From the NCBI GenBank assembly GCA_039707655.1, contig CM077671.1, positions 303,800,509-303,864,508 of the forward strand: a stretch of 64,000 nucleotides of DNA. The letters run 5' to 3'. Within the stretch, counting starts at the first letter, position 1. The number at the start of each line of letters is the position of its first letter. Position numbers and translations under genes: made by a program. The DNA is from Elymus sibiricus. Its lineage: Eukaryota; Streptophyta; Magnoliopsida; Poales; Poaceae. Below the pieces are notes generated by a model that was not told the DNA's origin, ran no database searches, and saw only the letters and a list, made by a program, of their open reading frames with translations. This document shows positions 11,466-23,343 of the stretch, piece after piece.

Positions 11466-12878
11466 TCCCTCGCATATATGAGTGCTGCCTTCTCCCCTTC
11501 CCAATCGACCACCATTTTCGTAAAGAAACAGAGGAGCAGAGAGTCGCCGCCGCCCTCTCCATCACGACACCGTCAGGCTGCCCATTTTCGCCGGCGACCC
11601 GCAGCGCCCGCGCCCTCCGCGCCCTCGACATCCGCGTGCGTCTCCGGCGTTCCCGTGCCCTCCACGACCGGCTCGACGTCCGTGCGTGTCTCCGGCGACC
11701 CCGCGCCCTCCGCGCCCGGCCTCGACGTCCGCGCGCGTCTCCGGCGACCCCGTAGTGCCACCCGCGCCCTCGACGTCCGGCGACCAATGCGCGCCACCGT
11801 CCGGCGACCCCGCAATGTCGTCTCCTGCAGTTAGCATCCCCCCTCATGTATAAGCAACCTATATGATCACATCCATTTGCTTGCCTAATTGGAAAATCCA
11901 GCGATTCATCTGCTCATTCATTGTTTTCTAGCAGATGTACATGAATCTGGTGTGATACATGTTGTTAGATACCTTGTTTTCTAGTAGATGTACATGAATC
12001 TGGTGTGAAGCATTGTTATTTTAAATCCTATGAATCAGATGCTCATTTTCGTTTTTGTGATAGTATGTATAAACACTAGATCAAAGCATGTAAGCTGTAG
12101 CTTTTGAGCACAGATTGCTGAATGAAAATGAAGCAACATGTTCACTAGTTGTTTACTTAGGGTTAAGTGTTTTATAGCAGTATTTATGATCAAAGTCATT
12201 TTTATAGCATTATTCATGATCAAAGTCATTTCATTTGTGATATTTTTGTTCCGAGCGTATATAATGAATTTGTGATATTTTCATGTGTAATATAAATTTT
12301 TGTTCATTGAGATGAGATGAGATGAGATACATATACTCAATGAGATAGATAGATATTTTGTGAAGATGAGGTGTCCATTTGTTGTATAAACATAACCCCG
12401 ATACATATACTTATATATTTTTGTGAACATAGAAATTGTTGTAACATGTATGTGTTTATTGATCACCGCGGGCTTATATAGTTGATTGCACTTTGGAGTG
12501 CATATTTAGTCGAGTCCAACATTAATATTAGTGAATGATTTCAGATTGTTGGGCGGAGAGTTGTGAGAGGAGATTTCCATTTGATTTTGAGGCATATGAA
12601 AACATGATTTGCACAACAGACAGGCATGAGAGAGGCACGCGGTCCGCAAAGTATAACTTTGACATGAGGGGGGGTCATTAAAACATAACCCCGATAACTT
12701 CGGTATAACTTCGACATGAGGGGGGAGGAGTCCTCGACGATCGACGGAGGAGGCCCCAATCTTGCTCTCAAGTTGTCATCATAATGTTACTGTTTTGCAT
12801 TCCCAGATTTCATTAAGTCTAAAAAACAGCTTATCTCTCATGGTTGTATATTGCCATGTTGTAATATTTGCAAAAACT
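11466..12878 (+). other. Presumed leader of the second CACTA-1 gene
   Basis: After the hairpin comes a GC-rich 370-base block (11478-11850) with overlapping short frames on both strands, typical of a GC-rich 5' leader rather than a coding exon. The following kilobase is AT-rich and intron-like, with short repeats such as agatgtacatgaatctggtgtga (near 11933 and 11984). I see no supported CDS before the ATG at 12879. Confidence 0.4.
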
Positions 12879-15800
12879 ATGGATCCACACGACAGAGACA
12901 TAGAACAAGAAGAGATTTTGGGAGATATGATCCACGACAGAGGTGATGATGATATCACCTTGTCGTTTCTCAACGACTCCGATGGTAAGGGAAGAGAGGA
13001 TGGCGGCTCTGGTGATCGAATGGAGGGAGAAGATGACGACTCCGGCGGTGTTGGAGCCTTAACTGTTGCAAAGTCCGGCGAGGTATATATATTAATTAAG
13101 CCTCTGCTGACTAGATGCATTAATTGTTTTGTATGTACATATATTAAGGCTTCTTTCTTCTTTTAGCCCTCCGGATCGAGCCAATCTTCTATAAGGAGAC
13201 GAGGCCCGAAGAAAAGTTTGGACGAGAATGAAAGGTTCACAATCGAAGAAGTCGGTCCAGAGGGCAAACCGACTCTTCCCAAGCATACCCAAGCACGATT
13301 TATATATCAGTGCGGAGTTGTTGTTAGGGACAGCATCCTGATCAGCATCCAAGAATGGAGTAAGACGAAGGAAAATGGAGATTCTTATGTCGACGATAGA
13401 TGCAAAGATGAGCTTTGGAACTCGCTCATGACAAATTTCAACCTACCACCAGAGGAGGATCCAAATAACCCAGTTATACAGCGAAAAGTCAAGGTGTGGG
13501 CTCTTAAGAAGATGGCAGAACAATTCAAGAACTGAAAGAAAATTTTGAACGTACAGTTTGTCGAGAAAGACAAGACTCCATATTTCGCCGCCGGTCAATA
13601 TGCGAAGATAAAAGATCACTGGCCCGCATCTGTGGCGTACAAGAAATCGGAGAAAGCTACGAAAAGGTTAGAGATAAATAAGCTAAATGCTGCAAAGAAG
13701 AAGTATCACCAAGTTATGGGGTTAGGTGGCTACAAGGTGGCCCGGCCTACGTGGGAAAAAGCTGAGAACGGCCTGCTTGCTAAAGATATCGAACCAGAGA
13801 CATGGAACTGGCCCGAACGGGCAAGGACTTGGTTCTTCGGGCATGGGGGAACTTTGCACCCAGAAATAGGAAAGTGTGTTTACACGAAAGCTCAACTTCA
13901 AACACCCTTGGAACATATTCGGGACGCAATCAAGGCCGTGCAGGAAGGGAGGTTCCACCCCGACGGAGAGAAGGACGAGTTGTCACGCGCCCTCGGGAAT
14001 CCTGAACACCCTGGACGAACACGAGGCACATCAGGCTCCGTTCCGTGGGTGCATGGGTTTCCCGACAGCACTGGTTATAGAAGCCGACGGAGAAAGAAGA
14101 AAGAGGAAACAGGCTCACTGCAGAAGCTAGAAGAAAGATTAGCATTGCAGGAGAAGAAACTAGAGACACTTACCAGTCAGCGAGCTATCGGCCCACCATC
14201 TCAGCAGCACGAAGATCCTTCATTCGATACTGCCCATGAAGCTACCCCACCATCTCAGTGGAAAAGCAGTGTGGCTTCCACGGACCTCGTTCAGCCTGAT
14301 ATCACGGCTCCTTGCTACCCCGTGGATGATGTCACTGAGAGGGAACATTGTGAGCTAATGGCGAAATGCATCAACCTAACCCTGAAAGTGGCGGTCGGCT
14401 ATGTCTTACCTCCTACACCTGATGTAACTTTCCATTGCAATCCGATTCCAAATGGCTTTGCTATTGTCGGGGTGGATGAAGTTACCAAGGGATTCGAGGG
14501 GCTGGACCTTGAGTACCCTACAGGTGAAGGGGAGACTCGTTTGGTAAATGTCGTAAGGACTACCGTTCTATGGAGAAAGGAAAACATCATGCTTCCACAA
14601 TGGACGCCGCGTCAGCAGACTCAGCCGAAGGAGGCCCCTCCGCAGACTCCTCACAGTCCAGCTCTATCTCAGCTGCCTCAGTCGTCTCCGCCACCTCAGC
14701 TATCTCCGCCGCGTCAGCGGACTCTCCCGGAGGAGGCCCCTCAGTAGAATCCTCTGCCACCTGAGATGTCTCTGCCGCGTCAGCGGACTCCGCCTCCTCC
14801 GCCGCGTCAGGAATGGCGGAAGAGAACCGCCGCCGCTCTGGCAGCAAGCAGTACAACAACGAAGAAATCCATAGCAGGTCCAAGCGTCAAGAAGGCTCCT
14901 GCCAAGTTACCATACGACATGACTGAGGAGGAAACAAAAAAGATCGTGGCTGCCGATGTGAAACGCCAGCTTGCACCGAGAAAATAGATCCGATAAAAGC
15001 AAAGCATTGTCTAGATGCCCTTAAGCGACCACCACCACCTCAGCCGCGATCACGCTATGAATGCTCTATTGTAAAGACATTTAATGAAGTGAACCGGTCA
15101 GGAAGTAGCAGTGCTGCAAGAAGTGGGGAAACAATTCCCCAGCTCGGCGAACAGGAAAAACAATCGTGCCCCCTGCTCAAGGTGTTTGCCAATATCGCTA
15201 ATGATCCGGTGGGGGTAGCGGCCGCTCATCCTGGTTACACTCTTGGTGATTACTTAGGCGATGAGGTACAGTTCGAAAAGGCTGAGGTAGTAGCCTTAAA
15301 ATACGAGCATGGGAAGCCTCTCGTCAGACGTGAGTAGCTCCTGCGTCTACCAACGATGATGCAAAAATTATATGAATGGTACGTGAAAGCCTGCAAGGAC
15401 CAACTGTATCTTCGTGGGAATTAAAAATGAGCACTACTTCAATGGAGTCCAGGCGTTGTACATTGAATTTGAAGAATTTTTTCAGTTATACAATCAAGAC
15501 GCCCTTGACAAAACTATCGTCAGTTGTTATTGTCTATAAGTATTTTTTTCTGTAATTAAGTCTCTAGCTCAGCTCGTTCATTGCATGTATAATTATCCTC
15601 ACACTATATTATGCAGATTGAAGATCCTCAAATGCAAAAAACGACAAATCTATGACATTGGGTTCATTAACCCATATACCATAAATGAATATACGATACA
15701 AAAAAAAAACCGATGAAATAGAGAAAAACTTGCTAAAGGCGTTACTTGGACAACAAAATAGAAGGGAAATATTATTTCCTTACAACTTCCAGTGAGTGTT

Positions 15801-15979
15801 ACTGTCTTGCGCACATTTTGTTTCGCTTACTCGAGGTTAAGTGTAATTGATGAGTTATGCGTGCGTAGGTTCCACTTTATTCTCCTAGCCATTCAGCTTG
15901 ACGAGGGACGAGTAATTGTCATGGACTCGAGACGTAAAGAGCCTAAGGAGTGGGCAAACATGAGTCAAATGCTCCAAAA
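12879..15979 (+). pseudogene. CACTA-1 second gene, 5' part: TNP1-like region plus first half of a Ulp1-like protease
   Basis: The likely start is ATG 12879 (MDPHDRDIEQEE). Exon 1 ends at 13082, with an intron to 13166. A long exon follows with IRRRGPKKSLDENERFTIEEV and WNSLMTNFNLPPEED, characteristic of the second protein of plant CACTA elements (Transposase_24-like). Damage is clear: TGA at 13533-13535 and TAG at 14745-14747 both interrupt the same frame, and a one-base shift lies near 14985. From about 15600 the sequence encodes a C48/Ulp1 cysteine-protease fold. HFILLAIQLDEGRVIVMDSR supplies the expected catalytic His and Asp. The exon ends at 15979 with donor gtaagt. The cysteine-bearing exons are at 35266-36157, beyond the Tat insertion. 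Confidence 0.82.
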
Positions 15980-16060
15980 GTAAGTTCAATCATTACCGCA
16001 CCATATCGGCAACTTTCGTTCATTTCCTGATATCAAGTAATCATTTTATTTCCCGGGCAG

Positions 16061-16557
16061 TGTCGTGGTTTTGTCACGGCAGATGTCCTAGTGCCAGGAC
16101 TTAGGTGTGAAGCCATCGCTACGGTGGTTAACTCGAAGAGGTTGGTCGGGACGAAAGACACAGGTTTACCCAGGTTCGGCCCCTCTCGAAGGAGGTAATA
16201 GCCTACGTCCTACTTATAGTTGTATTGATTGGGTATCGATTACAAGGGAGCGGATTCGCTTGACCTAGTACTCGATCAAAGGTTTCGTGGCCTAAGCCGC
16301 CCAGGTAACCCGCCTTTATATACACAGGTCGAGGCCCTGGGCTTACAAGAGTCCGGGCCGGGTCATACTTAATAACCGACGTTGCCTCTAACTACTCTTG
16401 CCTTATCTGGCAAGCCGCCACCGGGTTACACATTGTCTTCTGCCTCTGGGCCTCCAGGCCCATTGGGCAAGCTACTTCCAAACCTTACTGCTAAGCCGCC
16501 AACCTCATGACCCGGCCCCTCCTGGGCGGGTCTTACCACGGGGTTATATCCCCAACA
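16061..16557 (-). repeat. Left LTR of the Tat element (3' LTR)
   Basis: 497 bases from TGTCGTGG to CCCCAACA. It matches 34749-35260 except for 6 substitutions, one 1-base indel and the absence of a 16-base segment near position 375 of the LTR. The adjoining minus-strand sequence aatctggggcctaa is the probable polypurine tract. Confidence 0.97.
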
Positions 16558-17606
16558 TTAGGCCCCAGATTGATTTGAACCGGTTCATGTCAATCTTCAA
16601 GTCTTCCGGTTGGCGAATCTTGCATTCTCTGACAAATCTTCATGACCCGCCATCTCTAAAAATGGGTGACGTCGTCTTTGACCAACCTTCATGACCCGCC
16701 ATGTGGAAATGGATGACATCATCTCAGGAAAATCAAAAAGATTCCCCTGACGTCACAACGGATCTTTTTCATTAACTTGACCAGACCGAGAATCGAGGCA
16801 CTTTCTTGGTCAATCGTCATCGTGTCTCCTCGATTCCCGCACCGGACTATTGCTATTCCATCACCTCCTCATAAATAGGCACGGGGGGCCCCATCATTTT
16901 CACTTTCCCCGCCGCCGCCTTCTTCTTCTTCCTGCAGACGTCTGCGCCGCTGAAGCTCTCCCGCACCGTCTGGAGCTCGCCGTCGTCTCCAACTCAGGCC
17001 GCTGCATCACCCTGATCGTGTCCAGAATACTCCCGCGTTCACCCACTCCATATGCATCTTCCAGGTTCCATCTTTGCCCCTCTTTCATATCTGCATTAGT
17101 TCTTCAGGCTTTCTCCGAGTTCATCGGGTTTTCTTTGAGTTCATCACCGCTCATCGGAGCGTTCTTCGTAGATCAGAGAGAAAAAACACTTCTTTAGGCT
17201 TTATAACGTTAGCCGAACCATGCGGCCATCCGCTTAATAAGTATGCCATGCTCATTATAGATCATTTGCTCACTGTAATCCGTATAGGAACTGCCTGTTC
17301 TTCCACTGGCTTTTTAGGTTTAGGGAATATTTTCTTTTTATCTCGTTCGTAGATCTTAAAACGATAGCTGTAGCTATCGAAATCTGTTTTTCCACACTTA
17401 GCAATTTTTCCAATACTCACTGGCAAACTTGACCCGCCATCATACTACCGGCTCTCGTTGTCATGTCGCAACCTGCTTCGGCAGCTTATAACTTTATACT
17501 GACCCGCCAAGTACCATCACCATTTAGAGCCATAGCTGCTTTGGTCATGACACGTTTTTAACCCGCCATATAATCATGCCTTTCTGCAGTCTTTTAAGCC
17601 GCCGCC
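16558..17606. other. Tat element spacer between 3' LTR and antisense gene
   Basis: Non-coding. Short frames on both strands around 16850-17200 are not supported. If the antisense gene at 17607 is transcribed from within the element, its promoter would lie here. I see ataaatagg near 16870 as a weak TATA-like candidate. Confidence 0.4.
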
Positions 17607-20600
17607 ATGGCTAAAGCCCCCGCTTCCTGCGACTGGGTAAGATCCGGGGTAACTGAGGAATCACTCAAGGATTTTGTCACCATGGGAATTTTGCCAACTC
17701 AGGATGTTTTCCACTGGCGGGTTCCGGGCAATGAAACCACTCCCAAACCCGAGGAAGGGGAAGTCATTGTGTTCACAGACCACCTTCTCTGTGGCTTCTC
17801 ACCGCCCGGGTCTAAATTTTTTCGGGACGCCTTACACGTGTATAAACTGCACCCTCAAGACATTGGCCCCAACTCCGTCACCAACCTGTGCCAGTTCCAG
17901 ACTCTCTTGAAGCTTATCTGCAAGAAGAGCCGTCAGTGGACCTCTTCAAGGAATATTTCTACGTCAACCGCCAAACAGAAATGGCGGATGGACTGAGTCT
18001 TGAGCTCGGAGGCGTCACTCTTCAAAGACGGAGGGATGTACTCTTTCCAGCAGCAGTTCTGCTGAGTCATCCCAAAGACTGGAATAAAACCTGGTTTTAC
18101 TGCAAAGACACTTCCCCAGAAGGAGAAAATCCATTGCCGGGTTACCGTCCTTACCGGCTCAGCACCAACACCGAGCTCCCAGACCGGATGTCTGCTACAG
18201 AGCACATCCAATACGGTCCAACTTTTTCAAAAATAAGGGCCCTGTTAGCCAACGGGTTAACAGGTGTTGATCTGACCCGCTGCTGGGTCTCTTGGAGGAT
18301 TCTGCCGTTGAGCCGCCATGATGCCTTAATGTGTCAATATTCTGGTGAGGTGAATGACCCTCAACGCTTCAACCCGACTCCCTTGGTAGACCAGGATCTC
18401 AATGCAATCGTAAAATCCTTGCTGGGAGAATCTCAAGCAGCCTGCAACAAGACGGGGTTAAGTCCTTTTTATGTACTTAACCCGGCTCCAGAGGTGAATC
18501 TTTTCATCCTAATCCTCACCCATTCCTTAAAGACTTTATTTCTTTCATTCCATTTTAATCTTTCTGCCAACGCATATATGTAGGCCGGCTCTTCCTTTTG
18601 GAACAAGAGGTTAACCATTACCTCCAAGAAGAAAAGCAAAGCAACCAAGGCAACCAAAGCTAAAGCTCCGGCTCGTAAAAAGAAACACTCAACCAAATAA
18701 CTATTTGGTCTGGACGACTCAGAGGTAGAACTAGATTCCCTTGGTCTTATTTTTATGCAACTTATTGACGCTGACTCCTCTCAGGAAGAGGCGGAGGCCA
18801 GCGAAGGCGGAGCTGCAGAGGTAACTATCATCTCCTCCGATTCAGAACCTCTGCCAACAGAGAGAATCTGGCGGGTCATTCGGAAAGTTAAGTTTTCACA
18901 TCCTCTTGCTCACGTGGACCCCGACTTTCTTTTGAAGAAACAGCAACATGACGCCAGACGTCAGACCCGGAGCGGCGGCTCTGAAGACCTAGTGGCCGGC
19001 TTACCTGACACTCCGGCTCGCCGAAAACGTCGCAACGAGGTACTTCCTGCTTATATTTGTACTGCTACATATTACTCTTGCGCTGTCACTTACTCATACT
19101 GCTTCTTTTAATTGTATCAGGAAACTCCTCCTTCCTCTGGCGACTCAACCGCCTCCAAGCTGCCTCCCCTTGTTATCAATCCGGGGTAACTTTCTTATAT
19201 CCTTTCCCTGCTTATTACTACACTGCCCTTGCATATAACTGACCATGAAGTCCATGTTTTGCAAGACCCAGGCCAAGAAAAGGAAACTGAGTGGCTCATC
19301 TTCCCGTCCGGATGCCTCAGAACCGGAAGATCCAAAGCTTGACGCTCCTGAAACTCAAGTGGAGCCATCCGATGCCGGCCAGGGTGCTCATGATGACACT
19401 CCCCAGTCCAACGAGCCGATGGATGTTGACATTGTGATCGCTGAAGCTTCTCTAGAGATGGGCCCTAAGCCGCCCAGCCCCTTGCCACGACCTCAAGAGG
19501 TACTAGCTCAAGAAGAAGAGGTCACCATTACCGGCTCAGCCTATGCCGCTCCGGCTCCCTCCAACGTGCTAACCAAGCATATCAACAAGGCTGAGACACC
19601 TTCTCGTGAGAAGGATAAAAACAAACTTGACCTGCCAAACTTGGAGAAGCTGACCGCTGACGAGTTGCACTCGGGCTATTTGATCCGCCTGGCCGCCAGC
19701 CGGGACATGGAAGCCAAACTAGTAGACATGATGAAGAGAAAATATGAGGTATTCCACTTCTCTGCTCTCTGTATACCCTTACGTAGCCCCCAAGGACCGG
19801 CTTATATTCTCGAAAATAAGTCGGGTCTTCAATAATATGTAAATTTGAATAGACCAATGTTGTAGCCCCCAAGGGCCGGGTCATTAAACCAAAAATGAGC
19901 CGGCACTTATTGCCTTAAGAAACGCAAAAATGCCAAGTGTAGCCCCCAAGGGCCGGGTCATTATACCAATAATGAGCCAGGCCTTTTTGTAGACCTGATC
20001 CTAAACTTGTAGAGCAATGTGTAGCCCCCAAGGGCCGGGTTATCTTCATGAAGATGATCCGGGTCTTATTTGTATTGTAGACATAAGAAAGAACTGACAC
20101 ACATTAGCCCCCAAGTGTCAAGTATATTGCTTGCAATTTGCTTGGGACTTGTAATGATTCTCTGCCATACCAGTATGAACCGGACTGGCGGCTTACAACT
20201 GATAATCTTGCCTTGTTATAACTTGTCTTGTGCAGGAATCTTTAAATGTTGTTGAGTCTAACGTGATAGACCTCAAGAAGAATCTGGCATCGCAACAAGA
20301 AGCCCGAGCGGAAGCCAACGCAAAGTGGCAGATCGCCTTGACCGAGCTGGAGAAGATTAAGACTGAGCTTGAGGCATACAAAAAGTCTACTGAAACTAGC
20401 CAAGCCGCCCTGACTAAATGTGCAGAGGACGCCGAGGGCCATCTTACATCCGTAACTGAGGAGCTGACCAGCTTGAAGCGCCACATAAATCGGATGACCG
20501 AAGCCGTCTTTGGTACGCATCGTCGACTGTACTTGTGATTATGCTTGAAATGATCCTATGGAGACTCGCCCGGCGACTTACAATCTCAATCTGTTTTGCA

Positions 20601-21227
20601 GGCAAATGAACTCGCAAACTTCCGGACGACAGCTTGTTGAAGCTGAAGGCTTTATACGCCTTCACTGAACAACTATACTCCGGAAGCCTCTTTACCATCA
20701 GGGCAGTCTTTGCTGAGAAGGGTGTGCCAAAACTGATCAAGGACGTGTTGAGTTATCTCTCCACCGTTCCCAGGCACTTTGAAGAAATAAAAAGATCAGC
20801 CGCCCGCAAGGGTGCAATTTCTGTTTTAAGCCGGGCGCTGGCATACGCACCAGAGCTTCACCCGGAAGAGATGATGGGCGGCTTTCCGCAACTCAAGGAT
20901 GACGGGTCAGAATTCACTCAGGATGACAACGCCCGTTGCCACCAAGAGTCTCGAGTGTTGGCCAGCCGGTTAGCCGCAGAAGCTGACCTGGCAACATACC
21001 AGGCGGCTTACGACGACAACAACACTCGAGTACGGGCGCCTACCTTTGAGCCGAAGGATCTGACCCCTCAACGGCGTAAGCATATCTTTGCCCCTGACGT
21101 TGACCCGTCTCCCATCTTTAATGATGAAGCTCAATTTGAAGCTCTACTCAAGTGCAACTGGGATGTGGACAACCTTCAGATCCAGGAGCCCGAAGACCCG
21201 GCGCACGGTGACCCGTCGACGAGCTAG
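17607..21227 (+). pseudogene. Antisense multi-exon gene of the Tat element (Transposase_28-like, coiled coil)
   Basis: It runs opposite to gag-pol, between integrase and the 3' LTR, like the antisense genes known in grass Tat elements. The first exon (17607-18493) starts MAKAPASCDWVRSGVTEESL. It has the plant putative gypsy-type domain (LGGVTLQRRRDVLFPAAVL, GLTGVDLTRCWVSWRILPL) and a frameshift near 17900. Later exons, each with GT/AG borders, are 18584-19039 (K-rich, TAA at 18698), 19121-19195, about 19266-19748 (acidic, P-rich), 20236-20512 (coiled coil, LKKNLASQQEARAEANAKWQ) and 20602-21227. The frameshift and stop mean this copy is dead. Its biochemical role is unknown: a DNA-binding or particle-associated protein is possible but not shown. 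Confidence 0.78.
19783..20125. repeat. Five-copy 80-base repeat in an intron of the antisense gene
   Basis: Units begin at 19783, 19862, 19939, 20021 and about 20104, spaced 77-83 bases. Each opens with gtagcccccaagggccgggt or a close variant and then diverges. They lie inside the intron between the exons ending at 19748 and starting at 20236. Minisatellites in the 3' part are common in Tat/Ogre elements. Confidence 0.8.
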
Positions 21228-22209
21228 GTGAAGAGCCGGTCTTCAAAGATACTAATCCGGGTGAAACTTGAGCCGCCTGGTTCTAACTTGTGAAAAAACT
21301 TGAGCACCATATTTTGGGCCCTGTGAGGCCTTGTAATAGCAGTAGAAAAACTTGATTGCCTGCTCTTGTGCCTTTGTGCACTTTTAAAACTCCTGCATCC
21401 CATACGCCGGCGATTTAACATGAATGTGTTGACATAATCATCTGACTGTATTGACTCGCCCGGCGGGTTATACTCCATGAGCAATGCTAAGCCGGGGTGA
21501 CCCAAAAACTTAGAATCTTATCATGAAAATACCTGCAAAAAACAAGCAATAGAAACTATACTTGGATATCTCCTACCTTATAAGCCGGCTTTAAAGCCAC
21601 AGCAAGACAAGACAGCTCTTATTTTTGTAAAAAGTTTTGTATTGCCTCAAAGAAGCTAGGCATAAAAGCCTGAAACCTCGTAAGCCGGCTCTCACGTGAC
21701 ATAAATCCATCGTTTAAACCTTAGCAAGTTCAGGGTCCTTAAAATATTGACATTGCTAAGAGTACGAACGGGCCACATAGTGGAGAGACTACAGCAGACA
21801 AGGCGAGTTTATCCTAGCTCACTGTAAGCCAGATCTCTCGTGACGAAAGCCGACGTTTTAACCTTGACAAGTTCAGGGTCTTGTTGCGAGATTGACTTTT
21901 CAAGTTCAGGGTCTCTGAGCAAGATTGACTGTCAAGAGTTCGGCGGGTCACATGGTGGAGTAGCAAGTTGCAAACATGCAGGTTTAACTCGAACATGGCA
22001 TATAAAGCCTGGCCAAGAGGGTATGAAAGCTAAACCCAGTGGGTTGGAAGCCCCCTAGTGACCTGATGAAGAATCAACTCTTTGCACGAAACTTAGTGCA
22101 AGAAAACGGCAGAGGCCCCGAATTATGGGGATGCCAACTTTATAATATCATAAAAGATGGTATATACAATGACAGAAGTATGTACATTGACGAGAGCCGG
22201 ACCGGCGGC
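21228..22209. other. Tat element spacer between antisense gene and integrase
   Basis: The two gene sets converge here tail to tail. A diverged duplication is visible: the motif gttcagggtc occurs near 21729, 21870 and 21904, with ctcacgtgac / ctcgtgacg nearby. No coding region is supported. Confidence 0.5.
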
Positions 22210-23343
22210 TCAAGTATAGTATGGCCGAAGGTGAGCAATATTCCATGGCCTTGCAGTCTCTTCACCAGAAGTGCGAGACTTGTCGCTCTCCCGTATATCA
22301 ATGAGATAGTAGGAACCATTGTTGAGATTACTGCTGATCACAAATGGCCCTTCCCAAGGAGGTCATAACTTATGCATATCTGACTGGTCTTGAATCAAAC
22401 GGAGTACTAAGTCGCCTTCTTGGAACGTCCGGGTCTTGACCATGCGGCTATGATAGCGACGCAGGTCTTGCTGGTAAATCGCGGACCATGCTGCTGCCAG
22501 ATCCCGTTCTTCATCTAAGGCATCCAAAGCATCCTGACGCGCCGTCTCATTATTAGCTTCCACGTAAGCCGCCACTCTGGGCGAGTCATGATGAATATCA
22601 CTAGGGAGAACAGCTTCTGCACCATAAACCATGAAGAAAGGCATATAGCCTGTTGACCTGTTGGGGGTGGTTCTTATGCTCCAAAGAACTGAAGGTAACT
22701 CCTCCACCCAACAACCCGGCGTGCGCTCCAAAGGAACCATAAGCCGGGGTTTTATCCCTCTCAAAATTTCCTGGTTAGCACGCTCTGCTTGACCATTAGA
22801 CTGTGGGTGAGCCACAGAAGATACATCGAGGCGGATATGTTCACCATCACAAAACTCCTTCATAGCCCCCTTGGACAGGTTTGTACCATTGTCAGTAATG
22901 ATACTATGAGGATAACCAAACCGAAAGATTAGCATCTTGACGAATTGAACCGTTGTTGCTGCATCACACTTGCTGACCGGCTCAGCCTCAACCCACTTAG
23001 TAAACTTGTCAACCGCCACCAAGAGGTGGGTCTTCTTGTCTTTAGACCTCTTAAAAGGTCCCACCATATCAAGCCCCCAGACCGCAAACGGCCAGGAGAT
23101 TGGAATCATTCGTAACTCTTGAGCTGGCACATGGGCACGTCGTCCAAATTTTTGGCACCCGTCACATTTACTGACCAAGTACTCTGCATCTTTATGAGCT
23201 GTTAACCAGTAAAAACCATGTCGAAAAGCCTTAGCCACCAAAGACTTTGACCCGGCGTGATGACCACAATCGCCGGCATATATCTCTTGCAGGATTTCAC
23301 GGCCCTCGTCAGGAGAAACACATCGCTGAAAGACGCCTATCAC
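22210..23343 (-). pseudogene. Integrase of the Tat element
   Basis: The zinc-binding HHCC head is intact (GDCGHHAGSKS, KCDGCQKFG). The D,D-35-E core is complete: D in WGLDMVGPF, D in IITDNGTNL and E in NGQAERANQE. A TGA at 22363-22365 interrupts the C-terminal domain. The same frame continues PPWEGPFVI and ends at 22210-22212 after AHLRPYYT. It is in a different frame from RT, so a small indel near 23345 separates them. Otherwise it is little decayed, in line with the low LTR divergence. Confidence 0.92.

Noticed and set aside
11419..11847. Overlapping R/A/G-rich frames on both strands after the hairpin
   Set aside because: GC-rich leader sequence with frames in several phases and no recognisable domain.
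19783..20125. Regularly spaced repeats as a CRISPR array
   Set aside because: Eukaryotic transposon context, 80-base period and diverging units; a minisatellite in an intron.
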